A stretch of 38,609 nt of DNA from Roseivivax halodurans JCM 10272 (GCF_000521785.1 NZ_JALZ01000025.1:1-38609), one strand, 5' to 3'; positions 26,087 to 35,374 are shown, numbered from the stretch's first letter. Program-made: numbers and translations. Notes: generated from the letters alone by a model not told the origin.

Positions 26087-27178
26087 ATGACAGGAGGCGC
26101 AAGTTTCGGCGGTCTCTATTTCCATCACACGCCCGCCCCTGGGGCGGGGTCGAGCCGTCCCCCGGCCTGGATGCGGATCCTGGCGGGGAGCGGACGGGGC
26201 CACTGGCTGACAGGCCCCCTGTCGTGGATGTTGGCCCTGGCCGGGTGCGGACGGGGCCATTGGATGAAAAGGCCTCCCGTCGTGCTTCCGAGTTCCGCAC
26301 GCTGGCTCGTCCTGTCGAACCCGGTCTTCAGCCCTCTCCTGGCCCGGCTGGGAGACGAGCTGCGCCGTCGCGGTGGAGGCATTGCAGCCGCCTTCGAGAC
26401 ACCCGACTTCGATCTCGGGCTCTGGAGCGAGAGCCCCCTGCGCGCCCATCCCGCGCTCCCGCAGGAGTACCTGGCCACCCGGGTCCGCCATTTCGCCCGT
26501 TCCATAGCCCTGTGCGACGCCTTTCTGGTGACCGGGCCTGCCATGGCCGCGAGGCTGAAGGCGCGCAATCCGGCAGCACTTTCGCTAACGCTTCCCTTTG
26601 CGCTCGATCCGGCGCACGCGCCCATCGAGGTCCCATGGAGACCCGTGCCTCCGCGCCGCATCCTGTTCGAGGTTACCGCTCCGCCGGATCGGGCCGCATT
26701 GCGCAGGCATGAGCCGCTTCTGGCTCAGGCGGCGGAGGTCCTGAAGGTGCCGATGGAGATAAGCGAAGCTGCGTTCCTCACTCCGGCATTCCGCGATCAT
26801 CCGCGCCTCACCCTGAGCCGCATCGCTCCGAGCCTCGGACCCGGAGACATCGTGTTCTATCCTCCCTCGGGAGATGGCGCGTGGCAGATAATGCAGAGCG
26901 GGGCGCCGCTGTCACGGGCGCTGGCCGCCGGCGCCACATGTTGGGGGGCTATCCCGGAGCAGGTACGTGTGTCCCCGGCACCGCCCCACCGGCTCATGCA
27001 ACCTGACCATTTCAAGACGTGGACCCCGAACTGCACAGCCGCATCGGAAGGAGGCCCGACTGCCGCCTTGACTCATGAGCATGAGCGCGCATGGCTGCAA
27101 GCCTGCCGGCCGGGCGCGGCGGAAGCGCGGCTCGTGAATGCGCTCGCGCCACTTCTCGCGGAAGGATCCGGCCCGTGA
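26087..27178 (+). CDS. Unknown capsule-locus protein, possible GT-B glycosyltransferase
   Basis: A 363-residue protein I do not recognise. From residue ~66 it looks like alternating strands and helices (RWLVLSNPVFSPLLARLGDE, DIVFYPPSGDG), compatible with a GT-B fold, but no family motif is decisive. Residues ~28-65 are two in-frame 19-residue repeats, each W-M-x-x-L-A-G-x-G-R-G-H-W, encoded by a 57-base tandem duplication (26169-26282). ATG 26087 lies three bases after the kdsA stop; ATG 26264 after the repeats is an alternative. The last bases overlap the GTG of the next gene. Confidence 0.6.
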   Translation: MTGGASFGGLYFHHTPAPGAGSSRPPAWMRILAGSGRGHWLTGPLSWMLALAGCGRGHWMKRPPVVLPSSARWLVLSNPVFSPLLARLGDELRRRGGGIAAAFETPDFDLGLWSESPLRAHPALPQEYLATRVRHFARSIALCDAFLVTGPAMAARLKARNPAALSLTLPFALDPAHAPIEVPWRPVPPRRILFEVTAPPDRAALRRHEPLLAQAAEVLKVPMEISEAAFLTPAFRDHPRLTLSRIAPSLGPGDIVFYPPSGDGAWQIMQSGAPLSRALAAGATCWGAIPEQVRVSPAPPHRLMQPDHFKTWTPNCTAASEGGPTAALTHEHERAWLQACRPGAAEARLVNALAPLLAEGSGP

Positions 27179-28420
27179 AGGTGTTGTTCTATGTCGAACC
27201 TCACGGCATTCGCGACTGTTTTTCCGAATTCAGGGTGCCCCTGCAGCAGATGCTGACGGCGCTCGCCGAGATCGCGGCCCGCCCCGGGTGGGAGGCACGG
27301 CTTTTGTGCAACCCAATCATGGCAGATGTCGTCCTACAGGAAGCGCCCGAGCTCTGGCCTCTGGTACTGGTGCCCTCTCCCGCGGAGCGAGAAAGAATGC
27401 ACGCCCTGTCAATCTCCTGGGACGGATCGGGCATGCAGCGCTGGCACGAGCTCATGCGGGATCCCGGCGCCGAGATCTCGCGGTTCTACACAACCTTGCT
27501 GACGCGGCTCAGGGCCGAGGCATTTACCTTCGAGGCAGTGGTCCTCTGGGGCGAGAATGCGGCCGTCCGGCAGATCACCGAGGCGGAGGATCTCGTACGG
27601 GTCCATCTCGAACTCGCGAGTTTCCGGGCACCTTTCACCCCCGCGCTGCTCATGGATCCCGAGGGGGTGAACGGCGCGGCCTCCACCACCCGCCTCGAGG
27701 TCGAAACGCTGCCCGAGGCGCCGGAGCCTGAAGCCCTCCTGAAGATCGTGCATCCCAAAGGAGATCCCCGTCGCGTGCGCGCGGGCAGGAAAGGCCCCAC
27801 GGCGCTGGTGCCGCTTCAGCTCGCCGACGATGCGAACCTGCAGCTCTACAGCTACTACGACAGCCCGGCTGCATTCCTGAACGAGGTCATCCCCCCGCTT
27901 CTCGCGGCCGGTATGGTGATACATCTCAAGCCCCATCCCGGGGTCTTTGCCCGCGGCGGTGAGGTCTGGGTGGAGCAGGATCGCGCCCTTGCTCCTTGGC
28001 GGGGCCACGCCGGGGTCGAGATTCTGCCGGCGATAGAGGCCCCGAGCGCCCTGCCGGCTCGGATCCAGGCAGCAGATCTCGTTGTCGGCATCAACAGTTC
28101 AGTGCTCTTCGAAACGACGCTCCTTGGGGGAATCGCGGTACCGATGGGAACGGCCTGCTTCGCCCCCCCCGGGGGCCCATCCCGACCTTGGTGAAGCGAT
28201 CACGCGGCATAGCGATGCTGGCTGGCGCGCGACATGGCAAGCCCGGGCGCGCCGTGTCGCGGGGGCGCTTCTTTCGGCAGCCTTCGTGCCCGAGGCGGAC
28301 ATGGTGCCATCCTTGCTTCGCCGGCTGACACTCTGGCAAGATCCGACCCTGCGCGACCCGCATGCGAGTGCCGCCAGTCTTTGTCCTCCGGAGAAAGACG
28401 AAAGCGCGTCCATAGTATGA
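27175..28420 (+). pseudogene. Capsule-type glycosyltransferase (KpsS/KpsC-like), apparent frameshift
   Basis: Starts at GTG 27175 overlapping the preceding TGA. KVLFYVEPHGIRDCFSEF begins the protein. MVIHLKPHPGVF and VVGINSSVLFETTLLGGIAV are the HP and S-S-x-x-x-E features of capsule-synthesis GT-B proteins. A run of eight C then five G (28163-28175) shifts the frame: as written the protein stops at 28194, about 339 residues. With one C fewer it continues as HPDLGEAITRHSDAGWRA... to 28420, a sensible C-terminus. This is either a true frameshift, a phase-variable tract or a sequencing error. Confidence 0.7.
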
Positions 28421-28935
28421 TCGACATCTCTGCTCTCTCTGTCGCGCTCCGGCACGCGCCCGGCGAAAACCGACTTCTGTCAGAAACGATCTCGACCGTG
28501 ACACTGGGCGTCGGGCAAATGCGGCACGCCCTGCCCCGCCTGCCCGAAGACGCTTTGCGCGCCGAGATGCCTAGACCCCGGCAAGAGGCTAGCCTGTCCG
28601 GCTGGGCAGTCGATGCCGGCGATCTGGCTCCCGTGTTATTGATCCTCCTGAAGGCCGGACATGATGGGCTGATGCCCGTTGCACGCGCATTCCGGCCCGA
28701 CATACGCGCAATGCATGGGTTCGACTACGACGGGACCGGTTTCGAATTTGACCGGCCGAAAAGTGAGCACGCCACACTTCTCTTCATCTTGCGCGGCGGC
28801 GTGGTCATTAAGCACATGCAACTTGTGCCGCCCAAAGGCCCAACGAAAGCGCTATTCTTCTTTCGGCACCAAGCCGCTGTCTTCAAGCATATCGTGCGGC
28901 GCAGACCTACTGCGATCAGGCGCCTCTTACCATGA
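28417..28935 (+). CDS. Hypothetical protein
   Basis: A 172-residue protein of unknown function. ATG 28417 overlaps the end of the frameshift-restored upstream frame (ATGA), which supports that frame and this start. The sequence has no signal peptide; a hydrophobic patch APVLLILLKAG lies near residues 69-79. It is followed by a four-base overlap with the next small gene, so it belongs to the capsule operon. Confidence 0.6.
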   Translation: MIDISALSVALRHAPGENRLLSETISTVTLGVGQMRHALPRLPEDALRAEMPRPRQEASLSGWAVDAGDLAPVLLILLKAGHDGLMPVARAFRPDIRAMHGFDYDGTGFEFDRPKSEHATLLFILRGGVVIKHMQLVPPKGPTKALFFFRHQAAVFKHIVRRRPTAIRRLLP

Positions 28936-29126
28936 CTGGGGCGTCAGTCAGTCTAAAGCTTGAGACCGAAGTATTCTCGTCTAAGACCCACCCGGATATT
29001 TGGTACAGCTGGCCGTCAGTTTGTGATGCACCGCTTGCTACCAAATTCATCGTCGAACGGAGCCCCAAGGGTGACGACGACTCAGCCAAAAGCCTCAGAA
29101 TCCCGGCGAGGATCACATCCGAATGA
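28932..29126 (+). CDS. Small hypothetical protein (64 residues)
   Basis: Begins at ATG 28932 overlapping the previous stop and ends at 29126 overlapping the next start (ATGA at both junctions). The double overlap is the pattern of translational coupling seen elsewhere in this operon and is the main support. No recognisable domain. It could also be a remnant linking two genes. Confidence 0.42.
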   Translation: MTGASVSLKLETEVFSSKTHPDIWYSWPSVCDAPLATKFIVERSPKGDDDSAKSLRIPARITSE

Positions 29127-30055
29127 CACTAGCCTACAACGATGCTGCGAATGTGCAGATCCTGCTCGCTGTCTACAACGGTGGCGCGCATCTGGCCGAG
29201 CAGCTGGAGAGTATTGCCGCGCAAGGCCATCCCCACTGGCGAGTCATCGCGAGCGACGACGGTTCTTGGGACAACAGCCGCACGGTTCTTGATGCCTTCG
29301 GCGAGGATCACAGCGTCATCGTTCACGACGGTCCGCGGCAGGGCGCTGCAGCCAACTTCCTCTCGCTCCTCGGCCACGCAGACCCAAATGACTGGGTCGC
29401 CTTTGCCGACCAGGACGATATCTGGCTCCCGGATAAGCTCGAACGCTCGCTCGCGGCGTTAAAAGACATCCCCCCCGAGACCCCTGCCCTCTTCTGCAGC
29501 CGTAGCTGGATCTCCGACGCGGACGGCAATCCGCTCCGGCTCTCGCCACCACGGCCGCGGCCGATCTGTTTCCGCAACGCGCTCGTGCAAAATGTCGTGG
29601 CCGGGAACACGATCCTGCTGAACCCTGCCGCCACCCACCTGGTTCAAGCGGCGGCACAGGAGGCGGGCAAGGTAGTGATCCACGACTGGTGGATCTACCA
29701 GATCGTCTCGGGGGCCGGCGGGCGTATCGTGCATGACGACGAGCCGACGCTGCTCTACCGCCAACACGGCCAGAACGAGATCGGCGCCAATGACAGCGCC
29801 CGCGAACGCGCCAAGCGGATCGGAATGATCGTCACCGGCCGGTTCCGAGACTGGAACGCAATCAACATCGCCGCACTGCGCCGCTCCGAGGATCGTCTGG
29901 CGCCGGAGAACCGGTCCCTGCTGAACGGATTCGCCGAAATGCGAGCCTCAACGCTTCCACTCCGTCTATGGCGATTGGGCCGGCTGAGGCTCTACCGGCA
30001 GGGGAGAGCATCAACAGTCGCCCTCTGGCTCGCGGCAGCTCTAAACCGGCTATGA
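29123..30055 (+). CDS. GT2 glycosyltransferase (rhamnosyltransferase-like)
   Basis: A 310-residue GT2 enzyme: VQILLAVYNGGAHLAEQLES (11-30), SDDGSWDNS (44-52) and ADQDDIWLPDKL (95-106). The motif DQDDIW is typical of bacterial rhamnosyltransferase-like GT2 proteins acting in capsule and O-antigen synthesis. HDWWIYQIV is the acceptor-side motif. The donor cannot be fixed from sequence. ATG 29123 overlaps the small ORF upstream. It is the last gene of the operon starting at kpsF. Confidence 0.85.
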   Translation: MTLAYNDAANVQILLAVYNGGAHLAEQLESIAAQGHPHWRVIASDDGSWDNSRTVLDAFGEDHSVIVHDGPRQGAAANFLSLLGHADPNDWVAFADQDDIWLPDKLERSLAALKDIPPETPALFCSRSWISDADGNPLRLSPPRPRPICFRNALVQNVVAGNTILLNPAATHLVQAAAQEAGKVVIHDWWIYQIVSGAGGRIVHDDEPTLLYRQHGQNEIGANDSARERAKRIGMIVTGRFRDWNAINIAALRRSEDRLAPENRSLLNGFAEMRASTLPLRLWRLGRLRLYRQGRASTVALWLAAALNRL

Positions 30056-30245
30056 CTCCACAGCACGGCACCCGCGTCAGTGGGGATTTAGACCGACAAA
30101 CACCCAAGCAGCAAAGCTGGCCTCGTCGATACATCCCGAAACCAGGCCTTCCATCATTTGTACGCCCTCAACCGGATCCGGGCGAAAGACAAAGCCGTTC
30201 AAGCGCAAAACGTCAGGGCCAGTTCACTCAGCCACCGAAGAATGA
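30056..30245. other. Intergenic stretch
   Basis: No gene recognised. A plus-strand frame around 30150-30230 is open and rich in R, A and Q, but has no start or homology I know. Confidence 0.3.
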
Positions 30246-30386
30246 TCATGCGCCATGATCCTGAGAGTCAGCCGTCACCCTGACCACGAAGAGCGTGTCG
30301 CCCTCCTTGGCATCCAAGATGGTGAGCATTTTCGTCGTCAGGGTCGTGACAGCGAAGGTGCCAACCTTGCGGATCTTGGTCTTGTG
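30246..30386 (-). pseudogene. AbrB/MazE-type antitoxin fragment
   Basis: Minus-strand frame reads KTKIRKVGTFAVTTLT, then LTILDAKEGDTLFVV, and stops at 30246-30248. This is the swapped-hairpin DNA-binding pattern of AbrB/MazE antitoxins (K-x-x-R-K-x-G-N-S ... L-x-x-K-E-G-D). The start codon is replaced by the end of the IS3 element at 30385, and the usual GNS is GTF. No toxin gene follows. A non-functional relic. Confidence 0.6.
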
Positions 30387-30790
30387 AACTGGCCCCCGTT
30401 TCGACCGGACACTTGGGCATAGCCATGGAGGCTTAGGCATATGCCTGAGCACGTGCTTATGTCTGAGATAGAGATCATCACCGATGGTGGCCGTCGGCGC
30501 CGCTGGCCTGCCACGGAGAAGCTGCGGATCGTCGAGGAGACGTTGGAGGACGGTGCCAGCATCTCTGTCGTCGCGCGCCGGAATGGCGTGGCTCCGAACC
30601 TGTTGTATCGTTGGCGCGGTCTGATGCTGGACGGGGGAGCGGTGGCCGTGTCCGAGGATGACGATGTGACCAGTAATCGTGCCGTCCGGCAGATGGAGTA
30701 TCGCATCCGCGAGCTCGAGCGCCAGCTCGGCCGCAAGACGCTCGAGGTCGACATTCTCAAGGTGGCGCTGGACAAGACGCGCTCGAAAAA
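30385..30790 (+). mobile_element. Truncated IS3-family element with OrfA
   Basis: Left end begins TGAACTGGCCCCCG at 30385. OrfA from 30441 (or ATG 30459) encodes RRRRWPATEKLRIVEETLED, the helix-turn-helix ISVVARRNGVAPNLLYRWR and a leucine-zipper-like RIRELERQLGRKTLEVDILK. It breaks off near 30790 after KTRSKK, and OrfB and the right end are absent. Confidence 0.8.
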
Positions 30791-31309
30791 AACGGACTGG
30801 GCTTGCGCAACCTCGGCAGCTATCTGCCCTCGCTCTATTGCGAAACGCTGAAAGCTGTGCCCTTCCTTCCCTTTGAAAGCTTCTTGCAGAGCCCCCTGCC
30901 CCGCCTCTCCTGGCTGCCTCTCGTGAGAGGGTTGCAACGCGCCTTTCCCGGCTCACCCCTGACCGTCTACACCGCCGAGACCTTGCGGGGCCGCGAAGCC
31001 GCCCTGATCTCACGGGTTATCGGCCTGCCCGTTGCACAGTTCCGCAAAGTGAACCATTCCGAGCGCCCCGGCTTTTCGCGCAATGCGGTCGAGGCGATGC
31101 GCGCGTCCTGGGAGGCCGGCCGACCCTGGCCCCACCAGCGCTGGCGCGAGGTGGTGGCCGCTCATCCCCGCAGCGCCTCCCCCGGCTTCGATCCCTGGTC
31201 GCCGGAGGAGCGGGACTTCTTCGATCGGCGCCACGAGAGCGACCTGGAAGCGATCGCGGCGCTGCCGGGGTGGAGCTTCTGGGGGTGGAGGAACTCGGAG
31301 GCTGATTGA
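30791..31309 (+). pseudogene. C-terminal fragment of an unidentified protein
   Basis: About 165 residues in frame from the IS3 junction to the stop at 31307-31309, with GC-rich coding character. Notable segments are LRNLGSYLPSLYCETLKAVP, VNHSERPGFSRNAVEAMRA and SPEERDFFDRRHESDLEAIA. The layout resembles C-terminal halves of sulfotransferase-like proteins of this bacterial group, but I cannot confirm this. The N-terminal half was removed by the IS3 event; a TTG at 30803 is the only near start. Confidence 0.55.
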
Positions 31310-31405
31310 TTGGCCCTCAAGCGACCATAATTAGGCGCTCCCTCCGGACAGTGCACCGCTGCGCCTGAGACCGAAGATTTCTGCTCAGCACATCGATCCC
31401 TTGAA

Positions 31406-31424
31406 AATGCTGCACTGCAGCATT
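31406..31424. promoter_or_regulatory. Candidate PhaR operator upstream of phasin
   Basis: AATGCTGC-ACT-GCAGCATT is a perfect palindrome with 8-base arms. It contains CTGC-N3-GCAG, the type of site reported for the polyhydroxyalkanoate regulator PhaR in Rhodobacter and Paracoccus. It lies 66 bases before the phasin start, where a repressor would act on its promoter. Confidence 0.6.
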
Positions 31425-31489
31425 ACCTAGGGTTCAGAGGCGCAAGAGGGCGCCATTGAGACATCATCTTCTCTGGAAGGAGACCCGAC

Positions 31490-31921
31490 ATGGCCACGAA
31501 GCAAAACACCAAATCCGCAGCCAACGACATGCAGAACCTGTTTGATCCGAAGGGCTATCAGGACCTCTTCAAGACCTGGGGCCAGACGGCTGAGCGCATG
31601 ACGGCAATCAGCACGGAGGCCGCAACGCGGTCTTCCGACATCGCGAACGACACCGCCAAGGAAGCGTTCTCGAACCTCCGTGAGGTGGCTCAGGTCCGCA
31701 ATGAGCCGGCCGATTACGGCAAGGCCTATAGCGACTTCGCGCAGAAGCAGATGGATCTCTTCATGCGCACGGCACAGGCCTTCGCCACCGTGAGCCAGAA
31801 CACGGCGACCGAAGCCACCGAGCTGGCCTCCAAAGCCGGTGAGGACATGGGTCAGAAAGCCGCTGCCAACGTTCAAGGCGCCGCAGACAAGGCGACCTCG
31901 GCGGCCAACAAGGCCGCGTAA
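31490..31921 (+). CDS. Phasin family protein
   Basis: A 143-residue, alanine- and glutamine-rich, mostly helical protein. It has the phasin pattern MQNLFDPKGYQDLFKTWGQT, AFSNLREVAQVRNEPADYGK and DLFMRTAQAFATVSQN, with an Ala/Lys-rich tail. Phasins coat polyhydroxyalkanoate granules. Start at 31490 is well supported by GGAAGGAG about eight bases upstream. A PhaR-type palindrome upstream and a terminator directly downstream make it a single-gene unit, unrelated to the capsule genes. Likely phaP, but the family has several paralogues. Confidence 0.88.
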   Translation: MATKQNTKSAANDMQNLFDPKGYQDLFKTWGQTAERMTAISTEAATRSSDIANDTAKEAFSNLREVAQVRNEPADYGKAYSDFAQKQMDLFMRTAQAFATVSQNTATEATELASKAGEDMGQKAAANVQGAADKATSAANKAA

Positions 31922-31951
31922 GGCCACAGGCCCAACAGCAAGATCAATAAT

Positions 31952-31986
31952 GAGCGGCGGGTTCGAAACGGCCCGCCGCTTTTTTA
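31952..31986 (+). terminator. Rho-independent terminator of the phasin gene
   Basis: AGCGGCGGG (31953-31961), a 10-base loop and CCCGCCGCT (31972-31980) form a perfect 9-bp GC-rich stem followed by a run of six T, 30 bases after the phasin stop. Confidence 0.88.
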
Positions 31987-32141
31987 TGTGTGCAGGTGTG
32001 ACATCCTCATCGTTGCCTCCACGGCATCGCTGTCATTATCGGCCTGCCAAATGATCAGAGATACAACGGGCGGAGCATGCAAAAAACAAGATGAGGCCAT
32101 GCCACATCCGTTCATGGTGCCGTTCCGTTCGTCTGGCGATC

Positions 32142-32165
32142 GATGCTGAAAAAGCATTCTTTTTC
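32142..32165. terminator. Weak hairpin with T-run
   Basis: ATGCT-GAAAA-AGCAT followed by TC and five T. The stem is short. It could end plus-strand transcripts in the 275-base gap (31987-32261), which otherwise shows no gene. Confidence 0.3.
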
Positions 32166-32261
32166 GGACGCATAGTGAAGAAGTCCAGCTCCGCGGACCT
32201 TCTGAGCTTCTTGCGAAACGTCACGCCGCCTCTGGGATAAGCGCCGCGAGGACCCACCCTC

Positions 32262-33257
32262 CTAGTTCTTGGGCGAGCCTTCGCGCCACTGGTCCCAGTT
32301 GTTCACAACCTCCTCAACGAAGGCCGCCCCAACCGCGTGGATGTTCTCGATCGTCTCCGCGAAGCCGCCGGCTGTCTCTCCGGGAGCGGGATCGAGATGT
32401 TCCAGCGTCGTCTCGTCCGGGTGTCCCTGGTCGAAGTTCACCGCACCGCGCAGGCTCAGGAGCCGATCCGTGCCGTGAAGGCGGTCGACAACCTGGGCAA
32501 TGGCGGCCGCCTCCATCTCGGTGATGACGTAGTCATCCGCGCCGTAGAGTTCGGTCATGTACTGCGCCTGTTTCGACAGGCCGGGTCCATGGAAGAACGT
32601 GTCCCCGGTCATATGCGTGCCTGTAAAGACAAAGGGCGCGCGCCGGGCGGTCTCCTGAGGGTAGCGCTCGCGGTAGCTCTGTGCATCCTGCGAGTCTGTA
32701 AGCTCCACGTTCGAACTGAGCTCGACTGCGTGATCCACCAGATCGGGGTTCAGCTCGTAGACGCGGATGTCCTCGTAGCCGTCCCGCGGCATGAAGAGCG
32801 GTTCTCCCTCCGGCACCTCATCCGCGGCCCAGCGATGACCGAGATCGTAGTCGACCAGCCAAGTCGCCCAGCTGACCGCGCCGATCGTGCCCTTGTCCGG
32901 CGGCGTGCCCGCGACCCCGGTCATCAGGAAGTAGGCGTTCGAGAAATCGAGTGCGGGGTCGAGGAGGATCGCCATCATCGACGACGATGACGCCACCTTC
33001 CCCATGCCGAGGATCGACCCGCAAACGCCCTCGTCGTTGCACCAGACCGGGTTCGCCGCCCCTGGCACCTCTCTCGGTTCCGCCTCTGAGAGGTAGTCCT
33101 CGTACCATGCTTGGAACTCGCCGGCCCGGTCTCCCTCGAGTTCGCCAATCTCGAACATGGAGCCGATGAACACCTTGACCTCCTGGGGCTCCTGCGCCGC
33201 CGTAAAGGCGGGCCAGGTCAGGGCGAGGGTAAGGACGAGGGGGGCATATCTCCGCAC
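32262..33257 (-). CDS. Purine nucleoside permease (NUP family), secreted
   Basis: A 331-residue protein of the NUP family (PF06516): VKVFIGSMFEIGELEGDRAGE, GILGMGK-type segment CGSILGMGKVASSSSMMA, TGVAGTPPDKGTIGAVSWAT and ITEMEAAAIAQVVDR. These resemble nucleoside-phosphorylase folds and are implicated in nucleoside uptake. Start is GTG 33257: AAGGAG lies seven bases upstream and the protein then begins with a signal peptide (RR, then PLVLTLALTWPAFTAAQ, cleavage after AxA). An in-frame ATG 141 bases earlier would bury the signal. Exported protein, independent of the capsule genes. Confidence 0.85.
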   Translation of the reverse strand: MRRYAPLVLTLALTWPAFTAAQEPQEVKVFIGSMFEIGELEGDRAGEFQAWYEDYLSEAEPREVPGAANPVWCNDEGVCGSILGMGKVASSSSMMAILLDPALDFSNAYFLMTGVAGTPPDKGTIGAVSWATWLVDYDLGHRWAADEVPEGEPLFMPRDGYEDIRVYELNPDLVDHAVELSSNVELTDSQDAQSYRERYPQETARRAPFVFTGTHMTGDTFFHGPGLSKQAQYMTELYGADDYVITEMEAAAIAQVVDRLHGTDRLLSLRGAVNFDQGHPDETTLEHLDPAPGETAGGFAETIENIHAVGAAFVEEVVNNWDQWREGSPKN

Positions 33258-33739
33258 GGGCGGTCTCCTTATCGCGAGGCGTCGTAATGTAGTGGTTCCG
33301 GTTGAGGGCCCGTTCTGCACGCTGGGGGAACGATCGCCAAGAACAACGGACAAATTTGCGCTCTCGTGCCCGCCAATTGCCTTCTGATCAGGCTGCATGG
33401 CCCTTGGAAAGGGCTAATGACCGGGTCGGGGTCAACCGATTTCACGCAACAGCATACCGATCCCGGCCGATGATCTTGCGCAGGCTCGCGCGTTCTTAGC
33501 AGCGGTGCACCCGTTCTGGACAGGTTTCCGGATGCGATGAAGTGACCGCAGCACGGCATTGAGGCTGTAACCGCCCTCCGACGGCATCAACCCCGTTTTC
33601 TCAGCCGAAATCCAACCCCGTCCTCAGGCGGTGCTTCCCGGAGGCATACACCGCAACCACCTGCCGGCGAGTAAATCCGTGCTTTGAGGTCCCCCATCCG
33701 TCTGGTTTCGGACGGAGACAATGCCGTTTCGCTGCTCGA
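33258..33739. other. Gene-free region with IS110-end traces
   Basis: About 480 bases without a supportable gene. At 33567-33589 the order TAACCGCCC...GACGGCATCA matches the inner part of the IS110 left ends at 3285 and 38005, and 33538-33560 is a weaker second match. Confidence 0.4.
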
Positions 33740-34585
33740 CTAAGAATTCGCCCTGCCCTTGCGTAGATCGTCGAAGGCGCGCAGCTCCGCGATGAGGGAT
33801 GCCATCCGGTCTACCGGGATCATGTTTGGCCCGTCGGACGGAGCATTGTCCGGGTCCTCGTGCGTCTCGATGAAGAGCGCTGAGACCCCAACCGCGCAAG
33901 CCGCGCGGGCCAGGACCGGCGCAAATTCGCGCTGCCCGCCGGAGCTCGCCCCCATGCCGCCCGGCTGCTGCACCGAATGGGTGGCGTCGAAAACGGTAGG
34001 ATAACCGGTGCGGCTCATGATGGGCAGGGAACGAAAGTCCGAGACCAGCGTATTATAGCCAAAGCTCGCCCCCCGCTCGCAGAGCATGATCCTCTTGTTC
34101 CCGGTCGAAGCAATTTTCGCCGCGACATTCTCCATGTCCCATGGCGCGAGGAACTGGCCCTTCTTCACGTTGATCGCAACGCCGGTCTCACCCGCGGCCA
34201 GCAGGAGGTCGGTCTGACGACAGAGGAAGGCGGGGATCTGCAGCACGTCCACGACCTGCGCCGCCTTTTCGCAATGCCAGGGCTCATGCACATCGGTCAG
34301 GACCGGCACGCCGAACTCCTCGCGGATGGTTCCGAGGATCTCGAGACCCCTCTCCATGCCAAGCCCTCGTGCGGTGCCGAGAGAGGAGCGGTTGGCCTTG
34401 TCGTAAGAAGCCTTGAAGATGAAGCGCGTCCCCGTCGCAGCGCAGGCCTCGGCGAGGCGCTCGGCCATCATCCGGGCATGATCGAGGCTCTCGAGCTGGC
34501 ATGGGCCGGTAATCAGCGCAAAAGGCGCTGCACCACCAATCTCCACGTCACGAACCGTAACGATGCGAGTGTCGATAGACTCCAT
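33740..34585 (-). CDS. kdsA: Kdo-8-phosphate synthase, second copy
   Basis: A 281-residue KdsA, intact, closely similar along its whole length to the copy at 25245-26084. Same motifs: ITGPCQLES with the metal-binding Cys, [12 protein letters not shown] and [11 protein letters not shown]. Differences concentrate at the N-terminus and the last few residues. It lies one base from the kdsB pseudogene on the minus strand in the same gene order as the first set, but inverted. It is the only working gene of the second Kdo set. Confidence 0.93.
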   Translation of the reverse strand: MESIDTRIVTVRDVEIGGAAPFALITGPCQLESLDHARMMAERLAEACAATGTRFIFKASYDKANRSSLGTARGLGMERGLEILGTIREEFGVPVLTDVHEPWHCEKAAQVVDVLQIPAFLCRQTDLLLAAGETGVAINVKKGQFLAPWDMENVAAKIASTGNKRIMLCERGASFGYNTLVSDFRSLPIMSRTGYPTVFDATHSVQQPGGMGASSGGQREFAPVLARAACAVGVSALFIETHEDPDNAPSDGPNMIPVDRMASLIAELRAFDDLRKGRANS

Positions 34586-34586
34586 C

Positions 34587-35374
34587 TCAGAGCTCCTTCA
34601 GTGCGGCTTCAATGCGGGGAATATCCTCGGGGTTGTTGAGTTCCCAGAAGAGACGGCCCTGCGCCTCGACCTCGACACAGGCCACGGGCGTTCCGTTCTC
34701 GAGGAACCGCAGCTGCTCAAGCCCTTCCATCATCTCGAGCGGCCCTGCCTCCCATGTTCCGTAGCGCTCCAGCGCTGCAGGCCGGTAAGCGTAGACCCCC
34801 ACATGGTGAAAGACCGGAAGCGGGTCCGGCACGGCGCCCGGCGCGATATAGGGAACGACCTCCTTGGAGAAATAGAGCGCCCGTCCCTCCCGATCAAAGA
34901 CAGCGGTGGTGCCGCCCACCGGCCCGCCTTCCTGTCCTCGACGAAGTGACCGTATGTGGTGGTGTCGCAGCGCAATACCGGCGTCGCCATCTGCGCAGCG
35001 GGATCACCCTCCATCGCCGCGATCAGCGCCTCGACGAACCAGGGCGGTGTGAGCGGGGCATCCCCCTGCAGGTTGACCACAAGATCCGTCTCGATCCCCG
35101 CCCGCGCCAACGCGTCAGCGCAGCGTTCGGTCCCGTTGCCGCAAGCCTCCGACGTCATGATCACCTCTGCCCCAAAAGCCCGGGAGGTCTCGGCAATGCG
35201 TGTATCATCGGTCGCGACCGCGACACGGGTCGCTCCGCGCACTTTGTTCGCCGCCTCCCAGGTCATTTCGATGAGGCTCTTGGTGGTGCCGTTGGGCAAG
35301 GTCAGTTTTGCCAGAGGCTTGCCCGGGAAACGTTGCGATGCGTAACGCGCCGGGATCAGGATCGTGACGTCCAT
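34587..35374 (-). pseudogene. kdsB: CMP-Kdo synthetase, second copy, frameshifted
   Basis: ATG 35374 begins DVTILIPARYASQRFPGKPL and runs through NLQGDAPLTPP to DRKAGR (about 34920). There one G is missing relative to the intact copy, so the frame is lost. The remaining GGTTAVFDREGRALYFSKEV to the end at 34587 continues in another frame. All other sequence is well conserved, so the mutation is recent or a sequencing error. Confidence 0.85.

Noticed and set aside
25116-26300. 394-residue minus-strand open frame
   Set aside because: Antisense of kdsA and part of kdsB, both certain.
33258-33398. ATG 33398 as start of the purine nucleoside permease
   Set aside because: GTG 33257 has AAGGAG at ideal spacing and places the signal peptide at the N-terminus.
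33302-33899. Small frames in the region beside the second kdsA
   Set aside because: They overlap the kdsA end or the nucleoside permease leader and show no conserved features.
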